Source: Gonocerus acuteangulatus
Taxonomy: Eukaryota > Arthropoda > Insecta > Hemiptera > Coreidae
Length of the DNA stretch: 64,000 bases
Reading direction: 5' to 3'
Assembly (NCBI GenBank): GCA_946811695.1
Contig: OX328127.1
Coordinates: 46,730,982 to 46,794,981, forward strand
Within the stretch, counting starts at the first letter, position 1. Each line of letters starts with the position of its first letter. This document shows positions 35,254-46,155 of this stretch, piece by piece. A model generated the notes under the pieces. That model did not search any database, was not told the DNA's origin, and worked only from the letters and a program-made list of their open reading frames with translations. A program made the translations under genes and the position numbers.

Positions 35254-36046
35254 TAGCTGAATACCCGAGCTTCACCACGGCCGATAAGTATTTTTTATAT
35301 TGAGTTAAATAAGATATGATCAAAATTAACGCTACTACATAATTTCGTACAGCTTATTATTGCACGGACTTCAAAGTTACCCAGGAAACACCATGTGGAG
35401 GGTAACTGGTTAATATTCAACTGGTTAATGAACTTGACCTTTTAAATGAGAAGAAAGGTTTTTGTACCAAATATTATCAAAATCGAACCTTTTTTGAGCC
35501 GATGAGGAACTTTTAAATAATTCAGACCCCCCTAAAAGTACTTAAACATTTGAATATCAAAAAACCTTTCTTAGCGAGTGTTTACACTCTAAACGTATTG
35601 TCCGTGCAAAATTCAAATTTTTGTGTCAAGTGGTTCGGGATATTATTACCTCGGATGGGCCATCACCAGGGCATAAGCTCTATGAGGGGCAAACTCACAT
35701 TTTATTTCTAGTAATTCAAGGACATGCTATCATAGTGGAAATTAACCTCGATTAAAAATAATACTATGAAATAGATAATATACGGCAACAGCTGTTCTGT
35801 TATCGTCCAAGCAACGCTTGTTGCCTAGGCTTGCCTGCTCTAACCAACTCAAACTTTAAACCCCTCTAAAAATACTTAAAAATTCGAATATCAGAAAATC
35901 CTTTCTTAGTGAGTGCCTACGTTATATAGGGAGTGTCCATGCAAAATTTCAAAATTTTCTGTCGAGTGGTTTGGGCTGGGGGATGATAGGTCACTGAGTG
36001 AGTGAGTCAGTGAGTGAGTGGTATTTGACAAATATATAGTAGATAA
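35254..36046 (+). repeat. Dispersed element: actagctgaatacccg ... gtgagtgag ... tagtagat
   Basis: Begins actagctgaatacccgagc and ends with a gtgagtgagtgagtcagtga block, then tatagtagat. Two related paragraphs inside start cctaaaagtacttaaac (about 35530) and cctctaaaaatacttaaaa (about 35863). The start resembles actagctgttacccggcg at 61936, which opens the cagacagaca module cluster there. Non-coding, superfamily not assigned. Confidence 0.55.
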
Positions 36047-36184
36047 AAAATATATCCGAAACTAATAATAAACTTCAGTGTGAAAATAAACAAAATTGGT
36101 TCAACAGGAGCAGGGAATATCTTGCATCTCCTATTTCAGGGCGATTTATTAAGAGCATTTCAATAGCTTTCAGGCCTGTGAAGG

Positions 36185-36340
36185 TTTTATCCATAGGGAG
36201 GAAACGCATTTAAGAGGTTGGACCTTATAACGCAACCCTGAAGTGCCGACGAGAAAACTTCACGTTTCAGATCCCATAGATCACGAAAACAGCGGTGGTT
36301 TAAATTTGTATTTATTTATTTATATATATGTATGTATATG

Positions 36341-36409
<69 letters not shown>

Positions 36410-36700
36410 CCTGTACGCAGTGTAGCTGCCATAATAATGGTCAGATTTTGATGAAATTTGGTACAAAATTCGTTTGTCTAATTTAAAAGGTCAAGTTCGT
36501 TAACCTGCAGAATCCGTACTTCGGACGATGGTGTTTGGAGCCCAAAAAAATCCTAACGCTTATGTTTTTTGAGTTCATATGCATGCAGGTACTCGTTTTA
36601 ATGGTTTCTTATCATAGAAAAACGAATGAATGAAATAATTTTAAAGGCGATATCTGTAACCATTATTGATGAAAGTGGAACAAATGTGTTGGGGTTAATT
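36185..36700 (-). repeat. TA-bearing dispersed repeat, partial, inverted
   Basis: The inverted 3' half of the 9900-11254 repeat: aagtgccgacgagaaaac, a ggtttaaatttgta stretch, (TA)n at about 36321-36408, a ttgatgaaatttggtaca stretch, ggtcaagttcgttaac and the region up to about 36690. The rest is absent. Confidence 0.6.
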
Positions 36701-36966
36701 CATTGTCTGTATATTGGTCAGAAGGTCCCAACAAAGAATAAATAAATAATAGGCGTGTTCATAAAATAATAAATATATTCCTCTTGAATAAATAAAATAA
36801 TAAAACTTAACTTCACTAAATAAATAAAATTATAAGACGACTGTCAATAAATAAATGAAATAAATAATTGTTCATAAATAAATAGTGTTCATTAGAAGAG
36901 ACTAGTAGAGAATGACGTCACTTAGGCTCATGTGTAGATCTCCATGCGGAGAGTTGGTAGCCGGGA
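36700..36966. other. AATA-rich stretch before copy B
   Basis: Many aataaataaat words between 36740 and 36890. It resembles stacked LINE/SINE tails but no body is recognisable. Confidence 0.4.
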
Positions 36967-36974
36967 GCTTGGAT
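36967..36974. repeat. 8-bp target duplication, left
   Basis: gcttggat, repeated perfectly at 38685-38692 on the other side of copy B. Confidence 0.75.
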
Positions 36975-37101
36975 TAGACATGCGCGCCTAGGCTAAATTT
37001 TCCGGCGGCGGCGCGCTGGACTAAATTGGCCGGCGGCGGCGGCGCGCGCGGCGTGGGCTATTTTTTTAACCCCCAAGAGAGATGTTAAAATTTTAATCAC
37101 A

Positions 37102-37103
<2 letters not shown>

Positions 37104-37173
<70 letters not shown>

Positions 37174-37175
37174 GT
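37104..37175. repeat. (TA)n microsatellite
   Basis: Pure TA run followed by a short imperfect TA stretch, in the same position as the TA tract of copy A. Confidence 0.95.
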
Positions 37176-37812
37176 CCGCTACTTCACAGGCTTAAAAATG
37201 GTCAGATTTTGAAGAACGTTGGTACAATAATCGTCTAATTTGAAACGTCAAATTCGTTCACCAGTAGAATCCGTCCTCCGGTGGGTTTTGGTACGAAATT
37301 CGCGCGAAAAAAATCGTAGAGCATTCGCACGTTTTCGGGTTTATATTCTTGCGTAATATATTCCTTAACATACGATAACTAACGAAACCGTTTTTAAGGC
37401 GATATCTGCAACAGTTTTGAGATAAGTGGAACAAATGTTTATGTAGCTCATTTTCGGTTTGGGTACATGAAATCGTGGGATTCCTACGTCTTTGGAATTC
37501 ATCTAAACTAAGATGTTGATTACAATTGAAGTTAAGGAAGTATTCGAAAAACAAATTTTATTAGTGGACGTGAAAAATTTTCGGATCTTCGTATTTTGTA
37601 GTAAATATCTTTAAATAGGTTGGGAAGGTTCCCATTCGAAAGCTTACTAATGTCTCTAAATAAATGGCTATTAAGTAATTTTTGACTGGGTGATGTCAAT
37701 CGGAGAAATAACGGCTTCAAAACTTCTAAAGCGTTTGCTTTGTTCTTTTAAACGGGGTTTTGTTTTTGTTTAACTCGGTTGTTTTGAATTGTAATTATCA
37801 GAAAAAGTAGGG

Positions 37813-37880
37813 TATCCTCGTGGTCTAGTGGCTAGCGCCTTAGATTTATAAGCGGTAGATTGTGGGTTCGAAGTTTCCTG
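37813..37880 (+). repeat. tRNA-like SINE head inside copy B
   Basis: tatcctcgtggtctagtggc holds a box A (tggtctagtgg) and gtgggttcgaag a box B, 33 bp apart, like the head of the poly(A) SINE at 40907-41119. It is joined directly to tttcctgttgtggcacc, part of the dispersed module. Copy A lacks the tRNA-like part at the matching place (about 2990-3060). Confidence 0.55.
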
Positions 37881-37984
37881 TTGTGGCACCTTAAACTTCC
37901 TTTTGTTTGAGATTTTAATTTATATATTTTTTAGAAAAATCAAACCCTCTCCAAAAACTGTATGTATTCCTTTACTAATAGCTT

Positions 37985-38470
37985 CCTGATCTGACGCAGG
38001 AACAGGATACAGTCCCCCTAGTGGGAGATAGCGCTCCTCACGGCGGCTTTGGGAACCTACGTCTGGTGGGCGAATTCTAATGAAACAGAGTTTAAATTAA
38101 AACCTCCTTTCTAATAGACCGGTTCATTTCATTTTTACAACACTTCTTTCTCATGAGATACCCACGACGTATTCCGCGTTTCGTTACAATACAGCAGAAA
38201 TTACGACCGGTATGTGTATATTAGTACTTTAGGTCCGGAGTAAACCCCCCTCCTAATAAACCGATTTAGTTTATTTTTACAACGTATTTCTCTCTTTAGA
38301 TCAACATAACGAATACCGAGTTTCGTTGAAATATAACAAAAACTACGGCTGGCATGGTCAAATTAGTGTTTTGGGTCTGGGGTAAACCCCTCGTCCCGGT
38401 GGACCGATTTTGGTGGTTAACGAACTCGTTCAATCGTTTGGTAATTGAACGCTATATACCATGTTTCGTG
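37985..38470 (+). repeat. Tandem ~142-bp modules (gtaaacccc...aaccgattt)
   Basis: Starts cgcaggaacaggatac and then holds three modules beginning near 38099, 38240 and 38382. Each has a taccggttca/aaccgatttag stretch, ttttacaac, and a cgtttcgtt.caata.agc..aa.tac stretch. An inverted copy of the whole block lies at 39990-40460. Confidence 0.65.
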
Positions 38471-38692
38471 AAGAAAGAACAAAAACAAAATACGTACATG
38501 TGCTCAAAGTTATAAAATATCGATAGCTACTATCGTTAGTCATGAACTATCCATATATCGGCAGTAACTATCGACTATTGCCCATCCATACCCTCAATCG
38601 GCGCGCCGACTGAATAGCCTCGGCGGCGGCGGCGCCGCTAAAACCCGGCGTGGCGTAGCTGCGCCAGCGCGGCGCGCATGTCTAGCTTGGAT

Positions 38693-39035
38693 CTCGCTGG
38701 TACTGCTTGTACCGAGAAGGTAACCTGGGGTTATCGCAAGCTGCCTTAAATCTAGTAAAAAGTTCAGTACTTGCGGATAAATCCTAGTGTACCGAGATGT
38801 TGGGCCGGTTTTGGTGGTTCTCTCGGAGCAGGTAGCTGGGCATGGAATGCTAGGAGAACGACAATTGGCTTGAACTGCTGAGATGCCGAATCCTCCGGTT
38901 ATCTGCTCACTATCTGAATACTCACTCACCAGCTCTAACGGTAAAAATTATTCCCGCGGGAAACCTCCATTAAAACTTTAGTGCGGCGGGCTTTTCTTCC
39001 GCGGAAAAATATAATTTAAAACAAGCTCCGCTACA
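38693..39035. other. Unassigned stretch after copy B
   Basis: Moderately GC-rich, no recognised content. Confidence 0.4.
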
Positions 39036-39039
39036 AATG

Positions 39040-39625
39040 TTTTTGTGTCTCATTTGTTTCTGGTGGGTACTTAAAATCGTGGGATTTAATTGAAATATTT
39101 TCATTGAAATTCACGGTTGGGAAATCGTGGTAAGTGGAAGGTGACCATTCGATTGCTTACTAAATTCTGCACAGAAAAAGTTCCCAAGCCATTTCTGATG
39201 GGGCAAAATTAATCAGAGAAATAACTGCTTAAAACTTTAAAAGTGTAAGTTTTGTTTTGTTGAACGGGGCTTTGTGTTTGTTTAACTCACTTATTAATTC
39301 ATTTATTTTTCAAATGCATTTATGAGTAAAAGTAGTATTTTAGTAAAAGTGGGAAAGAAAATGAGAAACTTATTGGCAATAGTGGTTTCCTAGAGCGAAC
39401 GTTGAGATGGCGGGCGAGTCATATCCGATTAGGATTAGGATACTGTTCCCTGTTGTGGCGCCTTAAACTTCCTTCTCTTTAAGATTTAATTTATATTTTT
39501 AATAAAAGATCAAACTCCAATAACTAGCTACCAATAACTACTTCTATTCCTTTGCTAATAGCAATAGGGAGGGATAAGAACGATACAGCAGTTCCTGCGT
39601 GTCGGACTTTTTTTTTTTTTTAAAT
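39040..39625 (-). repeat. TA-bearing dispersed repeat, partial, inverted
   Basis: Contains an atcgtgggattta stretch (39076), inverted cgattgcttactaaattc (39153), gagaaataactgctt and cttaaacttccttctct (39463), ending gcaggaac-type sequence as cagttcctgcgtgtcggact (39590) and a poly(T) run. This is the leader half of the family in reverse. Confidence 0.55.
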
Positions 39626-39784
39626 CTTCCTTACTTTTCTCGCATCTGAGGTTTCTTTTCAGACATTTGTCAACATCTGAAGCTAATGCCGGAGTAAATA
39701 CTTTGGTATACAAATCACTTAACTTCACGTCATTGTCATTATGAGTGTCCTTCAGTTACAACCATACAAATTCATACATCTTTT

Positions 39785-39825
39785 AGCACTTTCCTCCGAA
39801 GGAAAGTGCTACTTTCCTTCGGAGG
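39785..39825. other. Two overlapping, mutually exclusive hairpins
   Basis: Hairpin 1 is agcactttcc (39785-39794) with ggaaagtgct (39801-39810), loop tccgaa. Hairpin 2 is cctccgaaggaaag (39793-39806) with ctttccttcggagg (39812-39825), loop tgcta. Both stems are perfect and share 39793-39810, so only one can form at a time. Confidence 0.6.
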
Positions 39826-39941
39826 ATTGATTTCCAAATTTCAAATTGAATTGAGGTTGGACTCATGACGGAATTTTTGAAAAATTTCTTCAAATCTTTA
39901 TCGATCCTACCTAGTAGGCACCGAAAATGACCCCCGTTAAA

Positions 39942-39942
<1 letters not shown>

Positions 39943-39985
<43 letters not shown>
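39943..39985. repeat. (TA)n microsatellite
   Basis: TA run preceded by accgaaaatgacccccgttaa, the inverted partner of the sequence beside the TA tract at 11111. Confidence 0.9.
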
Positions 39986-39989
39986 TACG

Positions 39990-40460
39990 GTATTGGTAAT
40001 CCACAGGTAAATATGTGTTGTAAAAATAAACTAAATCGGTTCATTAGGAGGGGGGGGGGGGTTTACTCCGGACCCACCATACCAATTCGCCACTACCAGC
40101 CGTGATTTTTGGTATATTTCGACGAAACTCGGTATTCGTAGTGGTAATCTACAGGTAAATATGTGTTGTAAAAGTAAACTAAATCGGTTCATTAGGAGGG
40201 GGGTTTACTCCGGACCCAAATTACTAATATACTCATACTGGTCGTAATTTCTGCTGTATTGTAACGAAACGCGGTATACGTCGTGGGTAACTCATGAGAA
40301 AGAAGTGTTGTAAAAATGAGCTGAATCGGTCAATCGGAAAGGGGGGTTTCCTTTGTAATATATGTCAATAGAAAAGCCCGCCAGACGTAGGTTCACAAAG
40401 CCGCCGCAAGGAGCGCTTTCTACCACTAGAGGGACTATATCCTGTTCCTGCGTTAGATCA
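39990..40460 (-). repeat. Tandem ~145-bp modules, inverted copy
   Basis: Reverse complement of 37985-38420, including gttcctgcgttagatc at the far end (about 40443). Module starts lie near 39995, 40143 and 40285. One module has a G13 run (about 40049). Confidence 0.65.
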
Positions 40461-40900
40461 AAATACAATAATATGAGGTTTTTTGTATTTATTACGTAGT
40501 GTAGTAGGTACCACGTGTAAACATAACTCTGGAAGCAAATTAATAATTGATCAGTTACTCATTACAAAATTAAAAGAGATCTATTCATGTTTTTATTTTA
40601 TTTATGTAAGATATTTTAAGCAAATTGATCAGGAAATTCTGAGGAAAGTGCTTAGTTATGCAGCTCCTGCGTGACGGACTTTTTCTGACTAATCGTGGTG
40701 GAGCTCAGTGTTTCTTTATAACATTCTATTATCCATGGTTTCACGTGAAGGGTAGGCATCATCAGGGCTGCAAACACTAATTTGGACACTGGACTAATTT
40801 AGTAGTACCTCTTATAGATAGTATTAATACAGAAGGAACAGATATAAATAAAAAATGTTAACTGGAGCCAGAAAATTTCTTTTTTTCTTTTGGACAATAT
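40461..40900. other. Unassigned stretch
   Basis: Contains one more leader-end motif (agctcctgcgtgacggactt, 40663-40682); otherwise nothing recognised. Confidence 0.4.
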
Positions 40901-40901
40901 A

Positions 40902-40906
<5 letters not shown>

Positions 40907-40944
<38 letters not shown>

Positions 40945-41119
40945 CTTTTTTTTTACGGCGCATCTACATCTAGGTCATCAGCGCCGACATCCAGGATGCA
41001 GTGAGGAATTTTACCAGCGAGCCGTGGGATGATAAAATTCCTGCCGGAGGTTGGGAATCGAACCCACCATCTCCCGCTTATGAATCCAAGGCGCTAGCCA
41101 TTAGACCACGGGAGACCCC
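40907..41119 (-). mobile_element. tRNA-derived SINE with poly(A) tail
   Basis: On the minus strand the head ggggtctcccgtggtctaat holds box A, ggtgggttcgattccc holds box B, and the 3' end is ggcgctgatgacc...gatgcgccgtaaaa, whose ggcgc/gcgcc ends can pair. A poly(T) tract on the plus strand (40907-40953) is its tail. aatgat at 40901-40906 and 41120-41125 is a short target duplication. The head looks most like a Glu-type tRNA. Tail fragments of this family occur at 7412, 34117, 43500, 52654 and 53651. Confidence 0.8.
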
Positions 41120-41125
41120 AATGAT

Positions 41126-42501
41126 CATATTATACACAAAATATAATGTGTACATAACCATGGAGTGGAAAACTAACAAATAAATAAATATGAACAGTAT
41201 TTATATCCGCCATCCGTGAATAACCCTTCTGACATCGATTTGACGACGTATTTATATTTAAGTTGGGATTTGATGAACAGTTATTTCGATGAAATTCGCT
41301 TATTAAAAATCATAGAGCTAAAGGTTTTTCTTCAAACGGCTTTGAGGTACGCTTTTTACAGCTATTTTGATCCGGGACCACTATCAAGGCTTCGGACTCT
41401 TGAACAAGGAATTGAGTTGAAAATTTGCTTACACCTTTGACATTTACCCAAGCTAATATTAAATTAATTTCGAATGTATGAATTTAATTTAATTTAAGCT
41501 TTACATATAAGATAAAAGTTGCGAAATCGTGGTAAGTGTACAGTGACCATTCGAAAGATTAAGGGAATAATACTGAATATATTACCGGCGGCTATGTAGG
41601 ACCGCCTGTTGACGTATAGGATATGGTGGCTTTGGACTAGGCCTGGGAATATAATCGGTTCCTCTGGGGGGCAAAAACTACTCGGGCAAGAGAGGGAAGG
41701 CAACGAGCCGAAACCATCAGTGATTTATCGACCTTATTCACTCTCCTCCACTCCTCTCCCGTCCGGATGTGTTTATAGCTCCACAAACTTGTGCTCTTTC
41801 AAAGTTTATAGTTATCATCACGTTTAGCCCTCAAATGGTCATGATTATAAAACCGCTGCACCCCATAAATCTCATTGGTGAGTTGAATAATCACCTTGAT
41901 ATTAATAATGGATGACCTAGTCCATCCTGTAGACTGCGTTTCACGATTAGAAGGATCTTAACAATTTTTACAGATCTGATTAGCACCTAATACGGAATAT
42001 TTTAGTCAAAACGCAATGGGATATAAATTTGGCAAGTTTCTACACAAACTAGGGACTTTTTTAAAATACACAAAAAAATAACAACTACTTCGCAAAATAT
42101 ATCATTTCTAAAAATTCGTATTAAAACAAACAGCAACAAAAAATAAAATTCCAAATTAACAAATCGTCAATTTATTAAAATTGGCACAACATGGTTCGCA
42201 TCATCAGACGCCTCTTAAGGAGCTTAAAAACTATATAGCGCCAAATGGAACTACTATCACGCCGCCATTCAACCAGAAAGTTCCCCTTCGTTCCATGTTC
42301 CATATCTAGTGTTTATGCTCCTGAACACAAGCCAATTTGAATACATTGACGCTTATGTTAATTTGAAATTTTATTCATTGGACTCCTGTCTACACCATAA
42401 AAATGTAAAAAATGCACAGCTTATATTCTGATTACCTGAAATTGGCCGTCGAACTTTCGTTTTACCATATGATTTATTTTTCTGATACCATTAAAGAATA
42501 T
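41126..42501. other. Unassigned stretch
   Basis: The plus frame at 41216-41440 (75 codons, mixed composition) and overlapping frames at 41494-41827 match nothing I know. Confidence 0.4.
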
Positions 42502-42659
42502 TCTTTTCTTTAAATTTTAATGTCCATTATACATGTACAACGATTATTGGGGCGGGATTTTAGAGGTTACCAGCTCCCTCTATCACCCCCAGTAGGAATC
42601 GAACCCACGACTTAGGCACGGATTGCACACGTCTTAGCGCTAACGGCCACCGGGCCTCC
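42502..42659 (-). mobile_element. tRNA-derived SINE (AATA family), minus strand
   Basis: Minus-strand head ggaggcccggtggccgttag, box B gtgggttcgattcc, then ggtaacctctaaaatcccg and ataatggacattaaaattt, the same order as 32392-32611. A 13-bp duplication with one mismatch (cattaaagaatat, 42489-42501; cattaaaaaatat, 42660-42672) flanks it. Confidence 0.78.
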
Positions 42660-42672
42660 CATTAAAAAATAT

Positions 42673-43495
42673 AGGCGCGTGGAAAAGACAGATACTGCGC
42701 TACAAACACATTTAAGGGCAGGTAACTAATGTATTATGGTGTCGGAGGTACGCCAGCCAAAATTGGTTCGTCCGTAAGGGGTCTAAGGGCGAAGTCCCCT
42801 GGCTAGCGAAGACAGTATAATATATTGACGGACACATAATGGGAACTATCTGACCAATAGATGAGGAAGATGGATGAACCTCAGAAGGGCTTAGTGCTTG
42901 AAAGTCCTGGATATTGTACGAAGTTCCGTCCTTTCCTCGAGAGCTCCCTGCAAAATTAGCTTAGTTATAAGGATCCCTAATGATCAGGGCTGCCAACCTG
43001 TCGGCATATTGTACTAATTATGCAGGCCTACCAACTCCGCTCCTGGCTTAGACATTAGTCTTCCACTCACCAAAATATACATATACATGAAGAGAACTTT
43101 GTAATTGCAATGACTTTAAAGTTATGCAAGTCTTGTTTTAAGTGTTACTTCAGTTTGTAAAGACTATAAAGACTTAAATACCGGAAACATTATACTGAAT
43201 TTTCTTTCATTCGAATTACATGCTAATACAAATTTAATAATTTATGTATATTAGCGAATTTCATTCATCTCTGCAGGAAGCAAAACTCGCAGCAAGTGCT
43301 GTCACAAAACGGTTCAAATATATATTGATTTGTTTGTTTGAGCTCTATGGTCTACAAAAACGATCCGATTTTGACCAAATATAGCAGAGAAAATACTTTC
43401 TTTTCAAGTTCGTAAACCAGGATAATCTACCCAATTGAACACTGTTTTATTAAACCAAAGTCGCGTTAAATCGTAACACTTACGGGTGTTAATAA
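42673..43495. other. Unassigned stretch
   Basis: Nothing recognised. Confidence 0.4.
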
Positions 43496-43499
43496 GCCC

Positions 43500-43566
43500 G
43501 GGGGATGGCGCTAATAAGCTTTCGGTGGCCTAGATGTCGATGCGCCGTAAAAAAAATAAATAAGAA
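43500..43566 (+). repeat. SINE tail fragment
   Basis: ggcgctaataagc...tggcctagatgtcgatgcgccgtaaaaaaa (from about 43507) matches the 3' end of the poly(A) SINE family; the head is missing. Confidence 0.6.
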
Positions 43567-43886
43567 AAATAAGCTTTCGGGTATATTTTTATAGCTACAC
43601 AGAAGTGATGAATCGAATGAAATTAGGATAAATCTAGAATTTTGGATATGGTTGCTTATAAAAGATGAAGAGATTCGAAACGATTTTCACATGTTAGAGA
43701 TTTAAGCAAACTGAGGTATATAAATTTTGGTTAAGGTTGGAAATAAGAAAAAAAAAAGTCAGTCCCGTAACACGAGGATTTATATCTGTATCCATGCTAC
43801 CCATTTTGGTCTTAAGCCAGCCAGTATTGATCTACCTCTAATTTAAGCTCTAACTATAGTATAATGTTTTTCTGGATATGTATTAT

Positions 43887-43891
<5 letters not shown>

Positions 43892-43944
<53 letters not shown>

Positions 43945-43946
43945 TT
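43892..43946. repeat. (TA)n microsatellite
   Basis: TA run with one interruption near 43939. Confidence 0.95.
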
Positions 43947-44830
43947 GATCTCCTCTCAATGAATTAATAGTTTGTAAATAGACAAACCCAGGAAGAGGAT
44001 TGTTACTTTTAGAGATACATTTAGATTTCACAAGTGAGTTTTAATGTTTGATGTTTGAGATGATATAGATGGTAATAAGGGATATCTGTGTGTGTATGAG
44101 GCCTTTGCCTGAGGTACTAGAGTTAAAGAGGCACGTGTTAAAGGGAAGGACCGCACCTGCCTCGCCCAGCTGCTCCTACCTGCGTCAACCCTCAACCAAT
44201 AGGGCGAGGGTCATGTCCTCCTTGATTACTAACCCTCAGGATCAAGCCCATTCATCCCTTTAAGGATCCTCTCAGCGTGGCAGCTTCCTTATGATCCATT
44301 TTGCCGGGGGGTTAGGATTCAAACATCACCTGTTTGTTATGTGACCTTCCTAACATATGATAAAAGCTTTTTCTATTTTATGAAGTGTACCTTGAAAATG
44401 ATGTAAACACACATTTTATGAATAAATATTGTCTGAAGTTTTGATTATCAACAGTCTTGGGCATTAAGCCATTGCATCGACATCTAGGCATTAGCCAAGG
44501 GCTATCTATAGGATGCCAACTTTTCTAAAAATCCAGGTGCAGCTGGGAATTTTTTTCAACGGGCCCTGAAATCTGCTGCACTTAGACCTGAGTTACTCTG
44601 TATATAACTAAATAGTAGATTGACAAAGCGACGAAGGGTTTAAAGGTAGAGTAGAGAAATGCAGAGCACCTGATAAACGGGGAATGGGGAGAGGGAGAAG
44701 AGGAGAGAGAGTTTATTAAACGGATGAGAGAAGAGCGAGGATGGAGGGTGATTACCAACCCTAGCACCAAGGGACCTACCTTTATTTACACACCTTAGAA
44801 TCAATAACTTTTTATACCCTTACACTCGTG
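43947..44830. other. Unassigned stretch
   Basis: A possible old SINE tail (catcgacatctaggcattagcc, about 44475) is too degraded to call. The rest shows nothing recognisable. Confidence 0.4.
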
Positions 44831-44837
44831 TCCTCTC

Positions 44838-45107
<270 letters not shown>

Positions 45108-45950
45108 CTCACTCTATTTCTAAATATCCCTCGCGCCATTCGTCCATAGAGGTAGTCTCATCGCACTATATGGGATCTACCGACATTACATAGAGCTAAT
45201 CTGTTCTAGGAAGTGCTGGATAGTAGAAACAGGTTTACAATGAGGAGAAGAAACTTGTATGTCTGGTGGGAGTTTTGAACGTCTTTTTTACTCATTGCAT
45301 TATTATTATTATTATTATTAATTTATATATTGGTTCTTTGTTTTAGGGCAATGCCCTCTACAAAGGAGTGTGTGCACATATTTTGGATTTTTTACCTAAC
45401 ACATCTTTATATATCAAAAGTTCCAAACATAAACTAATCGAACAAACTACATGCGTCGATAAATACTTTACAAAAAATAGAGATAAATATAAAAATTATA
45501 GATTAAATCAAACATCAAGCTGACAACTTAGGAACATGCTAGATAATTAAGGCCGTAAATAGATCTAAATGGTATTACAAACTAAATAGCAAAATAAAAT
45601 ACATGTAAGGAACAATAAAAAAAAAATAAAAAGATAAAGTAATGCAAGCAAAACATTTATATGAAAATCAAAATAAAAAAAATAGTAAAATAAGGCGAAC
45701 CACGTGCTATCGGAAGAGGAATATAAGGAAAAAACAGCACCTTTGCACAACAGACCCATTAAACTTATCATTTCTTATTATCAAGAGAATGGCACCACTT
45801 GCACGACCGAACTTCCTCACTTTAACAGCAGGTAGGGATATGCAGATTAAGCCTTCTATAGATGTCGGTAGAGAGACTGGTTCTATGACGGTATGGTGGG
45901 TTTCCTAGCTGCAGTGAAGGTCCAGGTCGGAGGTATCGCCATAAGTAGAT
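45108..45950. other. Unassigned stretch
   Basis: Includes a small ATT repeat (about 45300-45320). Overlapping frames at 45565-45908 are not recognisable. Confidence 0.4.
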
Positions 45951-46155
45951 AGGTTATGGAGGTCCCTGCAGTGTGATTTCCTTCATCTTGAGAGATTTAG
46001 ATCTACTGCAGAGACTCTTCGATTCAACTATATTCCTAGTTACGCTATGTTCAGATGGCAAGGTGACTCGCCCTTTCTGGATAAGAAATCTTTCATAGAT
46101 ACTTGAGACGTGGCCTTTCTCTTCTTCTGAGGACTCTGAACTTGCTCCAGCTGTC

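Larger units (their letters stand above)
36975..38684 (-). mobile_element. hAT-like non-autonomous element with GC-rich ends, copy B
   Basis: Starts TAGACATGCGCGCC and ends GCGCGCATGTCTA, flanked by perfect 8-bp duplications. Its left end aligns with the inverted right end of copy A (TAGACATGCGCGCC, then a CGG-repeat block and a taacccccaagagagatg stretch) and its right end with the inverted left end of A, so it lies in the opposite orientation. The right end carries about 20 bp more than A inside the GC block (38651-38675). Inside: (TA)n at 37104-37175, the inverted dispersed module at 37190-37930, a tRNA-like segment at 37813-37880 and tandem modules at 37985-38420. The minus open frame at 38594-38929 reads through the GC end and is not a gene. 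Confidence 0.78.

Noticed and set aside
37813..37880. Functional tRNA gene (also 295-365, 41050-41119, 53430-53513)
   Set aside because: Box A and B are present but acceptor stems do not close and SINE-type sequence follows, so these are SINE heads.
38594..38929. 111-codon minus-strand frame
   Set aside because: It reads through the GC-rich end of copy B; its Arg/Ala/Pro composition follows from CGG repeats.
41216..41440. 75-codon frame as a host exon (also 27172-27420 and 47129-47344)
   Set aside because: No family features, no clear splice context, and lengths are within what chance open frames can give; left unassigned.
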